Source: Bacteroidales bacterium UBA5235
GTDB taxonomy: Bacteria > Bacteroidota > Bacteroidia > Bacteroidales > VadinHA17
Length of the DNA: 31,389 nucleotides
Assembly (NCBI GenBank): GCA_002409145.1
Contig: DHUL01000023.1
Span: 1-31,389 of the forward strand
Reading direction: 5' to 3'
Shown here piece by piece: positions 23,853 to 31,389 of this stretch. A model generated the notes under the pieces. The model was given only the letters and a program-made list of their open reading frames with translations, ran no database searches and was not told where the DNA came from. The first letter of the stretch is position 1; each line of letters starts with the position of its first letter. A program made the position numbers and the translations under genes.

Positions 23853-24958
23853 CAGTGAGAAGAATATCTGCCCAATACCTGTTTACCTCGGCCGGAAGGC
23901 CACTTAAGAGAGGCATCGTCACCGTTGCTGATGACGGCACCGTGAACGGTATTGAGGATACCGGCGGCTCTCTCAGGGAGAGTGCTGCAACGGAGTTTTA
24001 CAATGGCGTCATCATCCCGGGACTCGTCAACTGCCATTCGCATCTTGAACTGTCGCACATGCGAGGACTTATTCCCGCCGGTGGCGGACTTAGCGGTTTC
24101 ATTACATCGGTTCGCGACATGCGTGAGTCATCGGAAAGTGAGATCATTACTGCCGCAAGAAACGGTGACGTTGAGATGCAGTCGGGCGGGGTGGTGGCAT
24201 GCGGAGATATCTCCAACAGCCCTGTTACTGCCGGCATAAAAAGCGAAAGTCCCATCCGTTACCTCACCTTTGCCGAGGTCTTCGGCCTTGACCCTGCCAT
24301 TGCTGGTGCGCGTATGAATGAAGCCCTCAGGGTGTGTGAGGAGATGAACCACCATGGTCTCAGGGCACAGGTGACACCCCATTCACTTTACTCGGTCTCC
24401 CCCATTCTGTCAGGGCTGATCAGGGAACAGATATCCACGGAATCAGTCATCTCGCTTCATTTCCTGGAATCGGATGATGAACGCACGATGGTAGAGGGGC
24501 ATGCTGATGCAGCCCTTGACCTCTCCCGCCTCGCCTCCCGACTTCTGCTTGTTCACAATACGGTAATCACCAGGGAGGAGGCAGTGAAGGCAGCATCAGC
24601 CGGGAACACCTGGTTCTGCCTCTGTCCTTCGTCAAACCTGCACATATCGGGAAAAATGCCTCCCGCAGCCATGCTCAGGGAAGTGACCGGAAAAATTGTA
24701 GTGGGCACTGACAGCCTTGCATCCACAGACCGGCTCAGCATGATCAGCGAGCTAAAGCTTCTTCAGAAGGCTGTACCTGATATCCCGGCGGAGGAGCTGA
24801 TAAGGTGGGCCACCCTCAACGGAGCCAGGGCCTTGAATTGTGATGACATCCTCGGGTCAATAGAACCCGGCAAGCGACCGGGCCTGCTGCTGGTGGAACC
24901 ATTTGACCTGCAGAACATGCGTCTGTTGCCGGGGAGCCGGGTGCGGAGATTATTGTAA
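23849..24958 (+). CDS. Amidohydrolase-superfamily deaminase-like protein
   Basis: A 369-residue metal-dependent hydrolase of the cytosine/guanine/S-adenosylhomocysteine deaminase group. The metal motif HxH occurs in NCHSHLELSHMRG (His63 and His65). Further ligand or substrate motifs are QVTPHSLYSVSP (near 174), SLHFLESDDE (His near 203), WFCLCPSSNLHISG and VGTDSLAS (Asp near 286), so all catalytic groups appear present. It has the usual N-terminal beta-sandwich start and closes it with SIEPGKRPGLLLVEPF. The start is GTG 23849, overlapping the preceding stop (GTGA); GTG 23855 is a close alternative. It is the last gene of the rbfA operon. The substrate is unknown, although a deaminase acting on a modified nucleoside or purine is plausible. 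Confidence 0.85.
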   Translation: MTVRRISAQYLFTSAGRPLKRGIVTVADDGTVNGIEDTGGSLRESAATEFYNGVIIPGLVNCHSHLELSHMRGLIPAGGGLSGFITSVRDMRESSESEIITAARNGDVEMQSGGVVACGDISNSPVTAGIKSESPIRYLTFAEVFGLDPAIAGARMNEALRVCEEMNHHGLRAQVTPHSLYSVSPILSGLIREQISTESVISLHFLESDDERTMVEGHADAALDLSRLASRLLLVHNTVITREEAVKAASAGNTWFCLCPSSNLHISGKMPPAAMLREVTGKIVVGTDSLASTDRLSMISELKLLQKAVPDIPAEELIRWATLNGARALNCDDILGSIEPGKRPGLLLVEPFDLQNMRLLPGSRVRRLL

Positions 24959-24963
24959 ATTTG
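24956..24963 (+). promoter_or_regulatory. -7 element upstream of the radical SAM gene
   Basis: TAAATTTG overlaps the stop codon of the amidohydrolase gene and lies 24 bases before ATG 24988. It is an exact TAnnTTTG match and suggests that the radical SAM gene and the downstream glycosyltransferase gene can be transcribed separately from the rbfA operon. Confidence 0.45.
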
Positions 24964-24987
24964 TAGCCTTGATCTATCATTTTCGTA

Positions 24988-25770
24988 ATGCCTACTTTCC
25001 TTTTTGACAGTATCGTGTTCGGCCCGGTGCACAGCCGCCGGCTGGGCGTCTCTCTCGGGATAAATCTCCTTCCCGTAACACGCAAGGTGTGCTCCTTTAA
25101 CTGCATCTACTGCGAGTGCGGATGGACACCGGCCAAACCGGGGCCGAAGGAACAGCTTCCGTCACGCCGGGAAGTCCGTGATGCCCTGAGGAAAAAACTC
25201 TCTGAGATGAAGGATCAGGGCAAGGCTCCTGATGTCATCACCTATGCCGGAAACGGTGAGCCGACACTGCACCCTGACTTCGCCGGAATAATAGATGATT
25301 CCCTGGCACTTCGTGATGAGTTCTTCCCGGAGGCAAAGGTGTCGGTCCTCTCCAATGGTTCCATGCTCCGCCGGAAAAGCGTTCGCGAAGCCCTGAAGAA
25401 AGTAGACCAGAACATGCTGAAGCTTGACTCAGCCCTGCCTGAAACCGTCATGCAGCTTAACCAGCCACACGTGATGACCAACCTTGCAAAGTATGAAGAG
25501 TATATAAGGGAGTTTGAAGGCAGGTTCATTATCCAGACCCTATTCGTCAGGGGTGAGTGCGACGGCCGCACAGTTGACAACACCACCGGGGAAGAGATCA
25601 GTGCCTGGCTTGAGGCCATAGCCAGGCTCAGACCTCAGCAGGTGATGATATATACCATCCACCGTGATACGCCGCTGGGTAACAATCTCAGGAAAGTGCC
25701 GGTAAGTGAACTCAATGCCATCGCCCGAAGGGTCAACCAACTGGGCATTGCCACCAGCGTCTCCGGGTAA
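24988..25770 (+). CDS. Radical SAM protein (COG0731-like)
   Basis: A 260-residue radical S-adenosylmethionine protein. The cluster motif CSFNCIYC has Cys35, Cys39 and Cys42 in CxxxCxxC spacing; a further Cys44 follows. Upstream is FGPVHSRRLGVSLGINLLP, typical of small radical SAM proteins of the COG0731 type. Further motifs are ITYAGNGEPTLHP (the GGEP-like SAM-binding motif as GNGEP), VSVLSNGSML and MLKLDSA. No extra iron-sulfur domain is present, so the substrate cannot be assigned. It lies 29 bases after the amidohydrolase stop with its own -7 element, and the glycosyltransferase gene starts 5 bases after its stop. Confidence 0.88.
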   Translation: MPTFLFDSIVFGPVHSRRLGVSLGINLLPVTRKVCSFNCIYCECGWTPAKPGPKEQLPSRREVRDALRKKLSEMKDQGKAPDVITYAGNGEPTLHPDFAGIIDDSLALRDEFFPEAKVSVLSNGSMLRRKSVREALKKVDQNMLKLDSALPETVMQLNQPHVMTNLAKYEEYIREFEGRFIIQTLFVRGECDGRTVDNTTGEEISAWLEAIARLRPQQVMIYTIHRDTPLGNNLRKVPVSELNAIARRVNQLGIATSVSG

Positions 25771-25775
25771 CAGCA

Positions 25776-26846
25776 ATGAACGGACTGAAAGTCCTGATAA
25801 GCCCTCTCAGCTGGGGCTTTGGCCATGCGGGGAGAATGATACCGCTGGCAATGGAGCTGGAAAGAAGAGGCTGCGAGATAGTCTTCGCAGCTGATGAACC
25901 ACTGGCGGAAATGATCGCAAGGGAGCTGCCGGGTGTAAGGATGGTTGAAATCCCGGGTCTCAGGATCAGGTACTCCCGTTTCCTTCCCCAGTATTTAAGC
26001 ATCTTCCTGCAACTGCCCGTCATAGTTGCATCCGCTGTAAGGGAGCATGCCGTACTGAGGCGCCTCGCGGAAGACCTGGGGCCAGCTGTGATCATCTCCG
26101 ATAACCGGTTCGGTTTTTACCATAAGAAAATCTTTTCCGTCTATGTCACACACCAGGTGAGGATAGCCTTTCCCGGATTCCTCAGGTTTCTGGAACCACT
26201 TGCTTCATGGATACACCGAAGGATAATAGAGAGGTATGATTTATGCCTGGTGCCAGATTATCGCGGCAGCGAAAACCTGTCAGGAAGACTCTCACACGGC
26301 ATCAGACTTCCGGCAAATGTTGCCTTCATCGGACCCCTCTCAAGGTTTGGCCTGACCGGCCATGAACCATTTCCGCCCTGCCGGGCGAAGAGTAAACCAT
26401 CACCGGATGATTCAGAGGAGCCTGGCACAACACTGATTCAACCTTACGCCTGTCTTATCCTGTCAGGACCTGAGCCGCAGCGCTCCCTGCTGCTCCGTAA
26501 GATCTCCGGATCTCTTCGGGAATTTCCTCTGGCAGTGCTGAGTGCCACATCGGTGAGTATGCCACTGCCTTCCGGCCGGGCTGTCACTTTTATTACAGGA
26601 GCTGACACAGCTACCATGCGGCAGTTCATTTGCGGAGCATCACTAATCATTGCCAGAGCCGGTTATACTTCAGTGATGGAACTTGTCTCCCTTGGAAGGG
26701 GAGCAGTGCTTATACCCACCCCCGGCCAGACGGAACAGGAGTACCTCGGCAGGTACCTTGACGGACGTTATGGTTTTATAACCATGAAACAAAACAGGCT
26801 TGAAAGGCTGGCTTCAATTATCCTACCTGAGCATAAAAAAGAGTGA
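25776..26846 (+). CDS. MurG-like glycosyltransferase (GT-B fold)
   Basis: A 356-residue GT-B glycosyltransferase. The N-terminal acceptor domain begins VLISPLSWGFGHAGRMIPLA (about 5-24), where GFGHAGR corresponds to the glycine-rich loop of MurG-type enzymes. The C-terminal donor site is ITGADTATMRQFICGASLII with RAGYTSVMELVSLGRGAVLI and PTPGQTEQEYLG, which closely resembles the nucleotide-sugar-binding part of MurG and related enzymes. No membrane helix or signal is seen, so it probably acts at the cytoplasmic face of the membrane on a lipid acceptor. Acceptor and sugar are unknown. It is coupled to the radical SAM gene (5-base gap), and its last 24 bases overlap the convergent PAP2-like gene. 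Confidence 0.85.
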   Translation: MNGLKVLISPLSWGFGHAGRMIPLAMELERRGCEIVFAADEPLAEMIARELPGVRMVEIPGLRIRYSRFLPQYLSIFLQLPVIVASAVREHAVLRRLAEDLGPAVIISDNRFGFYHKKIFSVYVTHQVRIAFPGFLRFLEPLASWIHRRIIERYDLCLVPDYRGSENLSGRLSHGIRLPANVAFIGPLSRFGLTGHEPFPPCRAKSKPSPDDSEEPGTTLIQPYACLILSGPEPQRSLLLRKISGSLREFPLAVLSATSVSMPLPSGRAVTFITGADTATMRQFICGASLIIARAGYTSVMELVSLGRGAVLIPTPGQTEQEYLGRYLDGRYGFITMKQNRLERLASIILPEHKKE

Positions 26847-27515
26847 CAGGCCCATTATCAGGGCCCCGGCCGACAGTCCTGCCCAGACCTCTGCAGGAGT
26901 ATGATCTTCGAGGTATATCCTGGATGACATAACCGCTCCGGCAGCGAGCGCCACCGCCACCGCCTGCCAGACCATGCTGATGTTGTACACTGATGCCATG
27001 AAAACAACCAGCACCAGTAATCCGCCTATGCCTGAAGCGTGCAGTGAGATCCTGTAAAAGATGGTTATCAGAAGAGTACTGAGTGTGACAAGTGCGATTG
27101 AGATAAAGAAAGCCCTGAAGAGACCGGGGACCTGCATCCTGATCAGAATAAACGCGGTCAGGCTGTACATCAGCAGGGAGAATGAAAGCAGGATTACCCT
27201 CTCATTCCGGTCACGGGCATTGAATGTCTTGATGGCGCCCCTGGCGTAGAGGACAGTGGCGAGGGCCATTGGCATCAGCAGGTTATTGGCCATGACCAGG
27301 ATTAAAATCATCCTCTTGACCTGAGTTGGAATGAAGGAGTGAAGCGTGTGTGCGCTGTAAATGATCAGCAGTCCGTACAGCGGTAAAAAAACCGGGTGGA
27401 AAACAACAGAAAGTATCTCAGCCGCCCTTTTCAGCAATCTGTCATTTCCTGAATGCATCCTGCTCTTCTCCTCTCCACTGCCATTGTCTGGCAGTTCATT
27501 GTCTCCGGGGTTCAT
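26823..27515 (-). CDS. PAP2-like integral membrane phosphatase family protein
   Basis: A 230-residue multi-helix membrane protein with a short polar N-terminus (MNPGDNELPDNGSGEEKS) and about six hydrophobic segments starting with FHPVFLPLYGLLIIYSAHTL. The phosphatidic-acid-phosphatase-2 signature is partly visible: NARDRNERVI could stand for motif 1, ISLHASGIGG corresponds to motif 2, and SRIYLEDHTPAE matches SRx5Hx3D with Glu for the final Asp. It may dephosphorylate a lipid phosphate such as undecaprenyl pyrophosphate, but the degenerate motifs leave activity open. The start ATG overlaps the rpoN stop by 4 bases, so it is the last gene of the asnS-rpoN unit. The 3' ends of this gene and the glycosyltransferase gene overlap. 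Confidence 0.72.
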   Translation of the reverse strand: MNPGDNELPDNGSGEEKSRMHSGNDRLLKRAAEILSVVFHPVFLPLYGLLIIYSAHTLHSFIPTQVKRMILILVMANNLLMPMALATVLYARGAIKTFNARDRNERVILLSFSLLMYSLTAFILIRMQVPGLFRAFFISIALVTLSTLLITIFYRISLHASGIGGLLVLVVFMASVYNISMVWQAVAVALAAGAVMSSRIYLEDHTPAEVWAGLSAGALIMGLSLFFMLR

Positions 27516-28975
27516 TTAATCTCCTTCCTCATCCTTGCAACTGGAATGTTCAGTTGCTCCCTGTACTTCGCCACGGTCCGGCGTGCAATCTGGTATCCCT
27601 TCTCCTGGAGTATCTCTGTCAGTTTCTCGTCAGTAAGCGGCTTGCGCTTATCCTCATTGCTGAGGCACTCCTGCAGTATCCTCTTTATCTCGCGCGTTGA
27701 GACCTCGTCACCGGCATCGGTCTGCATACCCTCGGAGAAGAAGAACTTCAGAGGGAAGATGCCGAAATGGGTCTGTATGTACTTGCTGTTGGCCACGCGT
27801 GACACTGTTGATATGTCAAGCCCGGTCATCTCGGCTACATCCTTGAGAATCATTGGCTTGAGTTTGGTGTCATCGCCTTCGGCGAAATAGTCTTTCTGGT
27901 ATTCGAGAATGGCGTTCATTGTCAGCAGCAGCGTATTCTGCCTCTGCCTCATGGCATCGATGAACCACCTGGCAGCATCAAGTTTCTGCTTCACGAACAT
28001 GATAGCGTCACGGTTCTGCCTGCCCGCCTTCTTGTCACGGGTGTATGACTCGAGCATAGCACTGTAATCAGGATTGACCTTCAGCTCCGGGATGTCCCTG
28101 TTGTTCAGGCTGAGCTCAAGGCCGCTGTCACTCTGTTCAAGGATGAAGTCAGGAATGATATGCTGGGCTGATCTGGTATACGGGTCGCTTACGGTGCCTC
28201 CAGGTTTGGGATTGAGTTTCAGGATCTCGTCAATGATCCCTTTCATCTCACTCTCGCCAATCCCCATTCTGTTCATTATCTTTTCATAGTGCCGCCTGGA
28301 GAATTCCTCGAAGTACCCTGTCAGGACCGCTTTGGCAAGGGCTACCTGGGGGACCGACTGGTCTTTCCTCTCTATCTGAAGCAGGAGGCATTCGCGCAGG
28401 TCACGGGCGCCTACGCCTGCCGGTTCCAGATCCTGTATGATCCTCAGTATTGCATTCAGTTCGCTGACATCAGTTGTAATGTTCTGCAGAAAGGCAAGGT
28501 CATCAACCATGTTTTCCACCTCCCGGCGCAGGTAGCCGTCATCATCTATGTTACCGATGATGTACTCACCCAGAAGGTCCTCCCTCTCGGTGTCAGTACG
28601 GAGGCTGAACTGCTGTCTCAGGTTCTCATGGAATGATGATCCGGCAGCATATGGTATCTCCTCACGACGTTCATCATCCTTCGATGTATTGTTAACCTGA
28701 AGCCTGTAATCAGGAATATCCTCATCGTTCAGGTAATCATCAAGGGCAAATTCATCCTGTTCGCGTTCGGCCTGTTCGTCGTTGACTTCATCCTCTTCAT
28801 CCTCACCCTGTACCTCTTCTTCCTCGGGGCCCTCCTCCAGGGCGGGATTCTCCTCCAGTTCCTTCTTTATCCGCTCCTCCATCTGCATGGCAGGCACCTC
28901 CAGCAGCTTGATCATCTGTATCTGCTGCGGGGAGAGCTTCTGTAGCAGTTTCTGCTGGAGTTTCTGGTCGAGCAT
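27512..28975 (-). CDS. rpoN: RNA polymerase sigma-54 factor
   Basis: A 487-residue sigma-54 that directs RNA polymerase to -24/-12 promoters and depends on AAA+ activators. Region I is the glutamine- and leucine-rich start (MLDQKLQQKLLQKLSPQQIQ, then MIKLLEVPAMQMEERIKKEL). A very acidic region II follows (EEEVQGEDEEDEVNDEQAE). The core-binding part includes DDDGYLRREVENM, DLEPAGVGARDLRECLLLQ and LNPKPGG. The DNA-binding part has TGLDISTVSRVANSKYIQT, FPLKFFFSEGM and the RpoN box ARRTVAKYRE near the C-terminus. All parts are intact. It is 20 bases downstream of asnS and overlaps the PAP2-like gene by 4 bases. No sigma-54 activator is encoded in this window. Confidence 0.97.
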   Translation of the reverse strand: MLDQKLQQKLLQKLSPQQIQMIKLLEVPAMQMEERIKKELEENPALEEGPEEEEVQGEDEEDEVNDEQAEREQDEFALDDYLNDEDIPDYRLQVNNTSKDDERREEIPYAAGSSFHENLRQQFSLRTDTEREDLLGEYIIGNIDDDGYLRREVENMVDDLAFLQNITTDVSELNAILRIIQDLEPAGVGARDLRECLLLQIERKDQSVPQVALAKAVLTGYFEEFSRRHYEKIMNRMGIGESEMKGIIDEILKLNPKPGGTVSDPYTRSAQHIIPDFILEQSDSGLELSLNNRDIPELKVNPDYSAMLESYTRDKKAGRQNRDAIMFVKQKLDAARWFIDAMRQRQNTLLLTMNAILEYQKDYFAEGDDTKLKPMILKDVAEMTGLDISTVSRVANSKYIQTHFGIFPLKFFFSEGMQTDAGDEVSTREIKRILQECLSNEDKRKPLTDEKLTEILQEKGYQIARRTVAKYREQLNIPVARMRKEIK

Positions 28976-28995
28976 GGAGTCTCTTTTTAAGCGGT

Positions 28996-30381
28996 TTAGA
29001 ATTCAGCGTTCCTGGGGGTACGGGGGAACGGTACCACATCGCGGATGTTTGACATGCCGGTCATGAAAAGAATCAGCCGCGCAAACCCCAGGCCAAAACC
29101 TGAATGCGGCGCAGTGCCGAATTTCCTTGTATCGAGGTACCACCACAGATCCTTCAGCGGCAGGTTCAGCTCCTCAATCCTTCGCGTCAGCTTATCCAGC
29201 TCCTCTTCCCTCTGTGAACCGCCGATTATCTCACCGATGCCGGGGAAAAGCACATCCATGGCCCTCACCGTCTTACCATCATCATTCTGCTTCATATAAA
29301 AAGCCTTGATGTTCATCGGGTAATCTGTAAGTATCACCGGTCTCCTGAAGTGTGTCTCCACGAGGTATCGCTCATGTTCTGCCTGCAGGTCACGACCCCA
29401 GCCCATGGGATACTCCCACTTGCGGCCTGATGCCTCCAGGATCTTAACGGCTTCTGTGTAGGTCAGCCTCATATAGCTGTTGGCAAGCACGAACTCAAGC
29501 CTCTCAATCAGGCCGTTGTCAATCATCTTGTTCAGGAACTCAAGGTCATCGCGGCAGTTGTCCAGGGCATACCTTATCAGGTACTTTGTGAAATCCTCCG
29601 CAAGATCCATGTTGTCATTTATGTCCCAGAAGGCCATCTCCGGCTCAATCATCCAGAATTCAGCCAGGTGGCGCGGGGTATTGGAGTTTTCTGCGCGGAA
29701 GGTGGGGCCGAAAGTGTAGATCTCACCGAGGGCCAGCGCCCCCAGTTCACCCTCAAGCTGGCCTGATACAGTAAGGTTGGCAGGCTTCCCGAAGAAATCC
29801 TGCTCATAGTCAATCTTCCCATCCTTCGTCTTCGGCAGGTTTTCGAGGTCAAGAGTGCTTACATGAAACATCTCACCGGCGCCTTCGGCATCACTGCCGG
29901 TTATAATGGGTGTATGCAGGTAATAGAATCCCCTGTCATTGAAATACTTGTGTATAGCGAAAGCCATGGCATGACGGATGCGCATCACAGCCCCGAAGGT
30001 GTTTGTGCGGAAGCGCAGATGGGCAATCTCTCTGAGGAACTCCATTGAATGGCCCTTTTTCTGGAGCGGATACGTCTCCGGGTCACATTTGCCATAAATG
30101 GTGATATCGGATGCGTTGATCTCTACACTCTGGCCTTTGCCCTGCGACTGCACGAGGGTACCTGTTACAGCCAGGCTTGCACCGGTGGTAATGTCTTTCA
30201 ACAGGTCACCAGGGAAGGCGTTTATATCAATGACAATCTGAATGTTGTTAATCGTTGAGCCGTCATTCAGGGCCACAAAAGCCACATTCTTTATCTCTCT
30301 TTTTGTCCTGACCCATCCCTTGACCAGCACCTTTTCGCCAGTTACATGGCTGGCAAGCAGTTCCTTTACTTTTTTTCTCAT
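28996..30381 (-). CDS. asnS: Asparaginyl-tRNA synthetase
   Basis: A 461-residue class II aminoacyl-tRNA synthetase that charges tRNA-Asn. The N-terminal OB-fold domain reads VLVKGWVRTKREIKNVAFVA with LNDGSTINNIQIV. Motif 2 is in IYTFGPTFRAENSNTPRHLA with EFWMIEPEMAF; motif 3 is GFGLGFARLILFMTG near the end. YLHTPIITGSDAEGAGEMF is the AsnRS-type catalytic region. The length matches bacterial AsnRS (about 465). The presence of this enzyme means Asn-tRNA can be made directly without GatCAB. A TATTTTTG -7 element lies 26 bases upstream of the ATG. It heads the asnS-rpoN-PAP2 unit and is divergent from the stress-protein gene across a 199-base gap. Confidence 0.97.
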   Translation of the reverse strand: MRKKVKELLASHVTGEKVLVKGWVRTKREIKNVAFVALNDGSTINNIQIVIDINAFPGDLLKDITTGASLAVTGTLVQSQGKGQSVEINASDITIYGKCDPETYPLQKKGHSMEFLREIAHLRFRTNTFGAVMRIRHAMAFAIHKYFNDRGFYYLHTPIITGSDAEGAGEMFHVSTLDLENLPKTKDGKIDYEQDFFGKPANLTVSGQLEGELGALALGEIYTFGPTFRAENSNTPRHLAEFWMIEPEMAFWDINDNMDLAEDFTKYLIRYALDNCRDDLEFLNKMIDNGLIERLEFVLANSYMRLTYTEAVKILEASGRKWEYPMGWGRDLQAEHERYLVETHFRRPVILTDYPMNIKAFYMKQNDDGKTVRAMDVLFPGIGEIIGGSQREEELDKLTRRIEELNLPLKDLWWYLDTRKFGTAPHSGFGLGFARLILFMTGMSNIRDVVPFPRTPRNAEF

Positions 30382-30407
30382 CTTAAATGATCATCGCATT
30401 ATGCAGG

Positions 30408-30415
30408 CAAAAATA
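30408..30415 (-). promoter_or_regulatory. -7 element of the asnS-rpoN unit
   Basis: TATTTTTGCC on the minus strand, 26 bases before the asnS ATG at 30381. It is the same exact octamer as before trpS, rbfA and the propeller gene. Upstream of it, the 199-base divergent gap holds no further gene that I can see. Confidence 0.5.
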
Positions 30416-30523
30416 GCATTTTGTTCCTGTTGCCATGCTGATCTTCGTATAAATGGCACTGTTTTTGTGCTCAAATGCAATTTTTCACCTGGTGAAGCCG
30501 TTTTTCTTTGGTACAGGTATAAC

Positions 30524-30554
30524 TTGACTTAATCAGGCAAAATAGGTAATTTTA
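30524..30554 (+). promoter_or_regulatory. Candidate promoter of the universal stress protein gene
   Basis: TTG at 30524-30526, 20 bases, then TAATTTTA at 30547-30554 (one mismatch to TAnnTTTG). The leader to ATG 30581 would be about 20 bases. The match is weak and the region is AT-rich. Confidence 0.3.
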
Positions 30555-30580
30555 TTGTTCTAACTGAAAAAGTTTATATT

Positions 30581-31389
30581 ATGGAAGTCGACAGCAAGAT
30601 CATTGTAGTGCCATGGGATTTCACCCCGGTGACTGAGTATGCGTTGCAGCATGCCATTAAGATTTCACTGATGACGCGAAATGAAATCTGCCTGCTGCAT
30701 GTCGTAGAGAAAATCACCACTGACGGTGGGATGAAAGCCAAACAGGCAGCCATGGAAAACAGGGGGGGGGATGTTGAGCGCAGGTTTGGCGTAAAGGTTA
30801 AGACTCATGTCGCAAGAGGCACTATTTTTAAACAAATTCCTGAATTTGTAAATGACCGCAAGGCATCACTGGTAGTGATGGGTACGCACGGTATGAGCGG
30901 CATGCAGAAGCTCACCGGCAGCTGGGCGCTGAAAGTAATTGCCAAGTCGAAAGTGCCTTATATTGTGGTCCAGGCCCCGCCGGCTGATAATGAAAAGTAT
31001 CATGACATTGTGTTCCCGGTCGACTTCCGGGCGGAGGAGAAGGAGAAGCTCTCTATGGCTATCTTCATGGGAAAATATTTTGACTCCAAGATCCACATCC
31101 TGAAAGCCGTCAGGAAAGATGACTCCCTGGCAAAAAAGACCAACCTGAATCTTAACTACACTGTCAGGATGCTCATTCAGAATAATATAGAGTATGAGAT
31201 CCGTGAGGAACCGGCTGACAAGCTGGGCGAACGCGCCCTTGAGGTGGCCCAGGAGATCAAGGCCGACCTGGTGCTGATCATGACCACCAAGGATATCACT
31301 TTTGCCGACTATGTGTGGGGTGCAAAGGAACAGTACATTATCGCCAACAGCTCGAAGATACCTGTCTGCTGCGTGAATCCGACCTCGGC
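30581..31389 (+). CDS. Two-domain universal stress protein (3' end not reached)
   Basis: The frame opens at ATG 30581 (MEVDSKIIVVPWDFTPVTEY) and stays open to the window end, giving at least 269 residues. The first UspA domain (about 1-133) has ALQHAIKISLMTRNEICLLH, then SLVVMGTHGMSGMQKLTGSW and SKVPYIVV. The glycine pattern GxxGx8GS is close to the nucleotide-binding motif of ATP-type Usp proteins. The second domain starts near YHDIVFPVDF and has ADLVLIMTTKD and NSSKIPVCCVNP but lacks the glycine loop. Tandem domains of total length about 270-280 are common in this phylum, so only a few residues are probably missing. Codons 61-64 lie in a run of nine G (30762-30770). Removing one G would end the protein after codon 70 and adding one after codon 65. 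The role is probably stress or starvation survival. Confidence 0.88.
   Translation, partial: MEVDSKIIVVPWDFTPVTEYALQHAIKISLMTRNEICLLHVVEKITTDGGMKAKQAAMENRGGDVERRFGVKVKTHVARGTIFKQIPEFVNDRKASLVVMGTHGMSGMQKLTGSWALKVIAKSKVPYIVVQAPPADNEKYHDIVFPVDFRAEEKEKLSMAIFMGKYFDSKIHILKAVRKDDSLAKKTNLNLNYTVRMLIQNNIEYEIREEPADKLGERALEVAQEIKADLVLIMTTKDITFADYVWGAKEQYIIANSSKIPVCCVNPTS

Overview
The window is a piece of chromosome from a member of the Bacteroidota. The evidence is the complete porP-gldKLMN type IX secretion cluster, proteins of families largely confined to that phylum (PorP/SprF-type, DUF5723-like and DUF4296-like proteins), start codons without clear Shine-Dalgarno sequences, and several copies of a TAnnTTTG promoter element, which is the phylum's -7 consensus. 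Base composition looks balanced (roughly half G+C by eye), which fits a Bacteroidales/Marinilabiliales-type organism better than an AT-rich Flavobacterium. The genus cannot be named from this sequence.

Layout. 1-8620, plus strand: 3' part of topA, a degenerate arginase-family protein, then porP, gldK, gldL, gldM and gldN (outer-membrane ring, proton-driven motor and associated lipoprotein of the type IX secretion/gliding machine). 8621-8773: a convergent gap with two related perfect hairpins. 8774-9859, minus strand: mannose-1-phosphate guanylyltransferase. 9974-11469, plus strand: MlaE/MlaF-type lipid ABC transporter with no MCE partner beside it. 11478-15692, minus strand: a two-gene unit of a large anchored DUF3352-like/beta-propeller protein and a DUF5723-like outer-membrane protein. 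15845-18247, plus strand: a TonB-dependent receptor resembling the heme-receptor group. 18359-19543, plus strand: a GNAT-like protein that overlaps the end of trpS (minus strand, 19533-20528).

20682-24958, plus strand, is a tightly packed operon: rbfA, a membrane-associated methyltransferase, a LolC/E-type permease, a DUF4296-type lipoprotein and an amidohydrolase, the last four joined by 4-base stop/start overlaps. A radical SAM protein and a MurG-like glycosyltransferase follow (24988-26846). On the minus strand, asnS, rpoN and a PAP2-like membrane protein form one unit (30381 to 26823). A two-domain universal stress protein starts at 30581 and is still open at the window end; it carries a run of nine G in its coding sequence.

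Most of the window is ordinary core genome: envelope biogenesis, protein export, translation and transcription. No tRNA, rRNA, CRISPR array, insertion sequence or prophage was seen. The observations most worth following up are the arginase-fold protein that has lost part of its metal site next to the secretion genes, the uncharacterised propeller/outer-membrane pair, the paired REP-like hairpins, the repeated short-leader promoter element, and the G9 tract in the stress-protein gene. None of these by itself demonstrates a new biological system.
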